From: Sesamum alatum
Taxonomy: Eukaryota > Streptophyta > Magnoliopsida > Lamiales > Pedaliaceae
Direction of reading: 5' to 3'
Length of the DNA: 64,000 nucleotides
Assembly (NCBI GenBank): GCA_034509735.1
Contig: JACGWO010000010.1
Location: 12,165,193-12,229,192, forward strand
Part shown: positions 58,104 to 64,000 of the stretch, in pieces
Numbering within the stretch: the stretch's first letter is position 1
How the letters are laid out: each line of letters starts with the position of its first letter
The notes under the pieces: model-generated
The model's input: only the letters and a program-made list of their open reading frames with translations
The model's database searches: none
Told to the model about the DNA's origin: nothing
Position numbers and translations under genes: made by a program

Positions 58104-58926
58104 TCAGAATTTTCCGAGCGCCCCGGCCGTGTTCGCTAACATGGCCTGGTCTTCGTTAGAGGCTTTCGTCAACACGGTGGTGGTCTGAAGCACGGTTTGT
58201 TCCCCGTCAAGGCGAGACGACAACACGGCCTGGCCGTGTTTCACTTGGTTTCTTCGCTTCATCTGCCTGTTGTCCTTTGCTCCATCTGGTGAGTCCAAAA
58301 GTCTTTTTAGCACAACGAATGGGCCGTTTTCATGCTCGGATGACTCATCTTGGTCCAAAACACGATGCAAGTCGTCACCTAGTCCAAAGCTCAGAAATAC
58401 CTTCTTGACTGCGACGTCTACATCATCAATCCTGCAAATCGAATCACCACAAGGAGGATATTTAGTAGCATCTGACAGGTTAAACTCAACCCTTTCATCC
58501 CCAACATTCAAGGAGAGTTTCCCATTCCTAACGTCGATGATAGCACTGGCGGTAGCTAGGAAAGGTCTTTCGAGAATTATGGGGATTCGGGTGTCTTCCT
58601 CCATCTCAAGAACGACAAAATTAGCAGGAATGAAAAAATTTACCCACTCGAACTAGTACGTCCTTGAGAATACCGACTGGATGTTTAACGGTTCTATCAG
58701 CCAATTGCAAAGATATAGTGGTGGGTTTTAACTCACCCAAATCCAATCGTTGATAAATAGATAATGGCATCAAATTGACGCTAGCTCCCAAATCACACAA
58801 TGCACGATCAAAATTCATACTGCCAATTAGATAAGGAATAGAAAAACTACGTGGATCTTTCAGCTTAGGGGGTAGCTTATTTTGCAATAAAGTACTACAT
58901 TCCTGAGTTAAGGCCACGGTTTTCAT
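58104..58926 (-). pseudogene. Athila protease region
   Basis: The first part (58926-58621) carries ALCDLGASVNLMPLSIYQRL, the Athila-type aspartic protease active site (DLG in place of DTG), then LQLADRTVKHPVGILKDVLV. A frame change in a T6 run near 58635 is followed by an open stretch (58604-58104) with EEDTRIPIILERPFLATASA and DVRNGKLSLNVGDE. The C-terminal 50 codons are made from CACGGCC/GTGTT repeats, the same motif as in the LTR, so this part is not a normal protein end. It would process the polyprotein in an intact copy. Confidence 0.85.
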
Positions 58927-58969
58927 AGTCTTCCAATTTTTGTTTGTTTGACAGTATGTCTACAAGAAT

Positions 58970-60660
58970 TTAGCATACGAGGGCATTTGTGAAAGAGCTT
59001 CCGTGAGGAAGATTGACATAAAGCTTTTTGAGCATATCAAGGAACCTACTGAATTGTTTGTCTAACTTGGCTTTAGCCAACCGCTGTGGAAATGGAACGG
59101 GAAGTTGGTATGGCTTAGGGGACTCATACTTAGGTTCCTTGTCCTTGTCCTTCACTTCGTCAGTTTTCCCACTCAAATTTTGTTCTTTAGTAACCTCGAC
59201 GTGTGGGTCCTCACTTTTCTTTGCCTAACACTTTCCCACTCCTTATGATGATGGCCTTGCATTGTTCTCTCGGTTTTTGTCTTGGGTTGGCCTGGTACAT
59301 ACCGGGTTGCCTAATAGAGGTGCTGGCTTGCTGGGCTATGTGATTTTCTAACATCTTATTGTGGGTGACTAGAGAGTCTACCTTGGACGTTAGTTGTCTT
59401 AAAGCCTCGCCCAAAGATTGCCCCTTGTTATCTAAATTCATCATTCGTCATAGTTTGGGCAACTATAAAAGATTCAAGCACAGCCTCTAAGTTAGACTTT
59501 GGTGGAGGGGGATTTGGATCAAATGGTCTTTGAAAACTAGGAACTGGGGGGTGAACATTCTGCTGAGGTTCGTTGTTTTTATAGGAAAAATTGGGATGGT
59601 TCTTCCAACCGGGATTATAGGTTTTAGAATACGGATTGTTTCCCCTGCGTTGGTTGTTCACAAAATTAGCTTGCTCCTCTTGGTTAAGACTAAAGTTCCC
59701 AAGTCTACACTCATTAGCCACATGTCCAATTACCCCACAATTTTCACAGGTAACTTTGGTATGAGAGTTCACGGCATGCACATTATTCACATTCATGGAA
59801 TCAAATTTAGAAACAAGTGCATCCATTCTAGCATTAAGCATTGTGAAAGCGTCTACCTCATACTTACCTGCCGTCTTTGCTGGGACTGCTTGCTCGTTGG
59901 ACCATTAGTGATGGTGTAGAGCTATCTCCTCCAGTAAATTGTATCCTTCCCGAACACTCTTGTTCATCAGAAATCCTCCTGCAGCTGCATCAACTGAGGA
60001 TCTAGTGTTGTAGGTTAGACCGTTGTAAAAAGTATGCACAATTAACCATTTTTCTAACCCATGATGAGGACATGCCCTAAGCAAGTCCTTAAATCTTTTC
60101 CCATGCCTCAATGTAAGATTCCCCTTCTTTTTGTGTAAAGGATTGGATTTTCATGCGCAATTCGGCAGTTTTGCTCGAGGGGAAGTATTTAGCCAAAAAG
60201 GCTTGAGACATCTCATCCCAAGTTCGGATGGAGTTCGGGAGAAGGGAATGCAACCATGCTCTGGCCCTATCACGTAAAGAGAATGGAAATAACCTAAGTC
60301 TAATTGCATCGGGTGTGACACCGTTAAACTTAAGTGTATTACAATACTCTTAAAAGATAGATAAGTGCAGGTTAGGATCTTCCATGCCTAAACCCCCAAA
60401 CTGATTCTATTGTACCATATTCAGTAGAGCCGGTTTGAGTTCGAAATTGTTAGCCTCTATAGTGGGTCGAGCAATACTCAGGAGCAGACATTGGGTAGTG
60501 GGTATCCCGAATTCCGCTAGACCCCTCTCCTCGTTGTCTTGGCCTGCCATATGGACAACGATCTGTTGTCGCTGCTCGCGTCTCCTTTGATGGAAGGTTT
60601 GTTCAATCTCGGGATCGAGCGCAATCAAATTATCACTGCTACGAGTTCTTGCATCAATAA
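58970..60660 (-). pseudogene. Athila gag
   Basis: Fragments in order: RPTIEANNFELKPALLNMVQ (about 60470-60410), then the capsid core up to 60120 (relics of LFPFSLRDRARAWLHSL and WDEMSQAFLAKYF), CPHHGLEKWLIVHTFYNGL and SVDAAAGGFLMNKSVREGYN (about 60080-59940). A CCHC zinc knuckle CENCGVIGHVANEC follows (about 59748-59707), then a Pro/Asn-rich linker, a coiled-coil stretch (LGEALRQLTSKVDSLVTHNK near 59400) and LAKAKLDKQFSRFLDMLKKL (about 59080). Stops at about 60405 and 60110 and shifts near 59430 and 59210 break it. This is the capsid and RNA-binding protein of the element. Confidence 0.88.
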
Positions 60661-60777
60661 GCCTGAAAAGTAAGAGTAGAGAACGGTATCAATAGGCTAG
60701 ACTAGACGGGAAAAATAAAGCAAAATAAAATAATGGTCGGATCTAATTAAATTGTATAATTCTAATATCATAATAAG

Positions 60778-60795
60778 TCCCCGGCAACGGCGCCA
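60778..60795 (-). other. Primer-binding site, tRNA-Asp
   Basis: TGGCGCCGTTGCCGGGGA on the minus strand, the complement of the tRNA-Asp 3' end, typical of Athila-group elements. It lies six bases from the LTR border. Confidence 0.85.
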
Positions 60796-61081
60796 AAAAC
60801 TTGATGAGCCAAAACCGAAATGCACGGTGTATCGCGTAGTACTCAAGATGTCGATCCCACAGGGACTATTGTGATTACCAGATTTACTCAATTTTGATTA
60901 GTCAGACCGAAATATACGAGTGAGGCAATTGATTGGAATAGTAAAGCAAATAAATTGAAACAAGAGGTGAACAATAAGGTGTGATAGTCTAGAATCAAGT
61001 ATCCCCGCGATGACCGATTAACGAACCTATCAAGAACTCTTTTCTACTCAATGTGATTAATCCGAAGGGAATCGTCTTAAT

Positions 61082-63063
61082 TGTTAGAATAGGTGACCAT
61101 GTAAAGCCAATTTTTGGCGGGTATATGTAACCTATGTCTAGACAATTATGGTGTTTGATAAATCATTGATGAATAAAGAAGTGAATTTCATTTGGCATTT
61201 ACTTTGTTTGTGTTCACTTTTCTATATCTGTTCACTACGCAAACGAAGCCCACGGACTGAGAATCAATTTCGGGGACTGGGACTACGCTTGGAGGTAGGT
61301 CCATGGAATCAGTCTTCCCGAATCAGTCCGGAAATCTCCAAGTCAAGGAATCCCGAAAATGGGTACCGGGATTCCATTTGAGACTTGCACTAAGCATCTG
61401 CTGTCGTGTTTCATCGACGGGTGACGAGGATCGTCTAAGCAGTGTTAGTGGGTTAGCCTGCTAGGATGCAGCTAACTGAGGTGACTCGTGGGAACCCGTC
61501 TTACGGAGGACCTTGAGTATGGTCTGCAAGGTATGACGAGTATTCCCGGTTCCAACGGTACAGGTCAAGTCCTTTGACTTGAGGAATTACTGAGTTTACC
61601 TGTACATCAGAACTGTATCTTAGATATGGTGAGAGATTGCCAGAATTCTCTTTGGTAGTCATAAGCCATGTCTAGTGCAGTCCTGGTGTGCAAAGTGACA
61701 GTAGTTTCCAAGAAAGGATCTGTCTCCTGTCAATAGGTTTTGGCAGTTGAGTCTCATGTATACTCTAGGTCTTGTCCCTAAAACTGTGGCCACAGTGACT
61801 GAACAGAAGGGAAGGTTTCCCTTGCGGCGTTTAGTGAGGACAGACCGACACTTAGGTCCAAGATGGGTACCTGCGTTATCCGTGCCCTAGACACTAAAGT
61901 GATGAGACGAAGACAGAAGGACAAGCATACTGTTAGAGCCTAAATGTTCATCCCTGAATATTTCACCTAGTCTCTAGTGCCATGGACCGTTGCTAGATGG
62001 CCACCCATGGTAACGGACGGATTCTAGAAAATCCGACCAAGTCTAGCTGAATGGTGAACCTAAAGAGTCACACACTATCCACACACAATTAAATATTTAA
62101 TTTGGAATTAAATATTGGAGTGAAGGAATGATTAAATTAGATTTAATCGGGACCTTTATTTTTCTTGGAGAAATAATTCTTTCTATTTGATAGAAGGAAT
62201 TAAATTGATAAATTGGATTTATCAAAGGGATTATTTAATGGGCTTAAATAATATTTATATTTATTTTAGCCTCTTGGAAATATTTAAATAGGTTTTAAAT
62301 ATTTCCATTAAATTAAATTAAATCAACGGTTGAGATCAATGGGAGAGATGGATGGCTAGGATCGTTTTGACTAGGTCAAAACACTAGTTTGACTAGGACT
62401 TTGACTAGGTCAAAATCCTAATCAAATTAGAGTTCTTAAAGAGGAGTTTAAAGAGGATTAAACTCCTCTTCTATATAAAACCCTAGCATCCTACAATTTA
62501 CATGATGATGAATCTCCAACACACACACACTACAACACACACACACGGATCTCTCTCTCCCATCTCTCTCGTCCGCCCTCTCTCTCTCTCAAGAAAATAG
62601 TTTTCTTGATTCTTTTGTTCTTGGAACATTAGAATCTTGATGAATCATACCATTAATTGATAATGTGTTATTGATTCATTCACTCCAAAATTATACACTT
62701 GTTCGTTGCTAGCACGACGTGCAAGATACGTGGGTGGATCGTGTGTCACGATTTGGAGGGTCTCAAGAAACGAGATCTTGGTGCAAAAACGGGGAACAAC
62801 GCGTGTAGCCGTTGAAGACGAAAACGACAACGGGTAGGTCTCGTTTTAAATTTTCGTCCCTCTTTAATTTCAACCCTATGGCCTCCATGATTTATTTTAT
62901 GTTATACCTTCATGAGATACACCGAATGCCCGGGAAAATTTCAAAGGCACACCCTTTGAAACGTGTTTTTAATTTAAAAGCATGTTTAAATTCCGTTTTA
63001 ATTTTTAATTATACCGCGCTTCCGCATTCGCGCTTTTCCCGGGACGATCCACATAATCTTTCA
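61082..63063 (+). mobile_element. Solo LTR of the long-LTR copia family, in the Athila LTR
   Basis: 1,982 bp, starts TGTTAGAATAGG and ends TCTTTCA, flanked by perfect TTAAT (61077-61081 and 63064-63068). The uninterrupted site exists at about 55590-55605, confirming the insertion. TATA box TATATAAAA at 62472-62480. CTGTGGCCACAG at 61784-61795. Confidence 0.95.
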
Positions 63064-63592
63064 TTAATGTCGTTACCACCCTCTTTCAAGTATGTGGAAA
63101 TCCGTATTCGGTTAATTAATCTACCTATTTTCATGGAGATATAATTAAATCGAACCCATTGAGATCATGACAATTATGAGATCTTCATAGAAATTAAGCA
63201 TGCTTTCGCGGTTAATTCCTAGGTTTAATCTCCAACTTTCTAACATGGAATTTTACCTTTCAGTACTTCACTCGATGTTTAAAACATGCAAACACTTGGC
63301 CAACATATTCACAAGACAAATAAGTGCTCGGAAATTATATCGGATCAACTCACACGAGATCGAAAAAGAGAACTAGAATAAATTCATTAATCTATCAAAG
63401 GGTTCAACATGATCCTAGAATAAGAATTCTACTCAGCCATAAAGTTAACGAAGAAGCAAGATAGATATATCAAAGAATACATCAAACAAGGTGCTAAAAA
63501 GGAGAAAAAAGATTAGGAAGAGAACTATAATCCGATCGTCCTAGCCGTCTTGAAGCTTCCCCGACGTCTTCGTGTTCCTTTGAGCCTTGTAT

Positions 63593-64000
63593 CTGCGCGC
63601 GCGCGCGCCCGGCAGGCGCGCCCATGCGCGCGCGCGCGCAAAGGCTGGCGGGCGGAGGAGCCCGCGCGCGGACGGGCACCAGGCGCGCCGCCAGGCGCGC
63701 GCGCACGCAGACGGAGGCGTCTGCGCGCGCGCGCCCGGCAGGCACGCCCAGTGCGCGTCTGCGCGCGCGCTCTGCGCGCGAGCGCAGGGATGCGGCCGGT
63801 GGCCAGCAGGCCAGCGCCGCGCGCACAGGCAAAGGAGCCTGCGCGCGCGCGTCGGCCTGCCGGAACACCAGGCCGCGCAGCGCGCTGCCGGCCAGGCGCG
63901 CGCGCACGCAGGCAAGGGCCTGCGCGCGCGCGCCCGGCCAGGTAGTGCCTGCGCGCGCAGGGGCGGCAGGCTGGGCCTGCTGCCCTGCGCGCACGGCCTG
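63593..64000. repeat. GC-rich alternating CG tract
   Basis: More than 400 bp of GCGCGC runs mixed with CCTGCGCGCGCGC, GGCAGGCGCGCC and GGCCAGG units, continuing past the window edge. It resembles the copia leader tracts at 105-260, 6816-7095 and 52340-52460. Long open frames on both strands are due to composition. It could be part of a variable LTR region or the start of another inserted element. Confidence 0.7.

Larger units (their letters stand above)
55545..64000 (-). mobile_element. Athila-type Ty3/gypsy element with a pol deletion
   Basis: Order on the minus strand: LTR (from beyond 64000 to 60802, split by a solo LTR), tRNA-Asp primer site (60795-60778), gag (60660 to about 59211), protease (58926-58104), a last scrap of integrase (about 58075-57990), spacer, polypurine tract (56634-56616) and truncated LTR. 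RT, RNase H and nearly all integrase are missing. Gag and protease motifs and the primer site identify the Athila group. Confidence 0.85.
60802..64000 (-). mobile_element. 5' LTR of the Athila-type element, split and cut by window edge
   Basis: Minus-strand LTR end (GGCTCATCA) at 60802. Sequence runs to 61081, is interrupted by a solo LTR, and resumes at 63064-63592 with clear match to 55600-56130. From 63593 it turns into a GC-rich tract not found in the left LTR. Confidence 0.78.

Noticed and set aside
63494..64000. Long overlapping ORFs on both strands
   Set aside because: They arise from CG-alternating sequence lacking AT-rich stops; there are no domains and the residues are mostly Ala/Arg/Pro.

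Overview
This is plant nuclear DNA, most likely from a eudicot. It is AT-rich intergenic sequence filled with nested, mostly decayed transposable elements (Ty1/copia, Ty3/gypsy including an Athila-type element, CACTA, hAT, Helitron-like, MITEs, one SINE and a LINE fragment). There are very few host genes. All calls come from reading the sequence; no database search was possible, and the species cannot be named.

Layout. 1-2746: leader and 2.2 kb LTR of a minus-strand copia element that runs off the left edge. 2828-3097: a tRNA-derived SINE. 4604-22300: a complete but broken plus-strand copia element with about 2 kb LTRs, flanked by the 5-bp duplication TGAAG. It carries a hAT-like insertion in its leader (8247-9371), an LTR piece replacing part of pol (11078-11847), and a 6.0 kb CACTA transposon inside its 3' LTR (15486-21526). 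The CACTA holds a dead TNP2-type transposase and a second, spliced gene-like region. 23475-24569: a tandem duplication carrying a fold-back MITE. 26042-26459: a frameshifted proline-rich cell-wall protein gene. 28360-31700: an internally deleted copia element with duplication TATTG. 34870-35760: a tandem Helitron-like array. 35805-40450: a degenerate minus-strand Ty3/gypsy element. 40510-41097: a LINE-type RNase H pseudogene split by a MITE. 43843-44911: an intact two-exon plant defensin gene with a CACTA-type MITE in its intron. 46195-49020: a copia gag pseudogene split by a solo LTR. 49250-52256: a non-autonomous LTR element. 52257-54953: a further copia leader and LTR. 55545-64000: an Athila-type element that lost RT/RNase H/most of integrase and whose right LTR is split by a solo LTR (61082-63063).

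The host genes that can be supported are the defensin (apparently intact), the proline-rich protein gene (promoter-like signals but four frame breaks), and a weak TATA-driven 49-codon ORF at 32.5 kb. The long-LTR copia family recurs in seven or more places and is the main builder of the window. Its copies share the ends TGTTAG...CA, an initiator-Met-type primer site, a TATA box near the 3' third of the LTR, a conserved CTGTGGCCACAG palindrome, and a GC-rich leader tract. No bacterial-type system, CRISPR array, rRNA or functional tRNA gene was seen.
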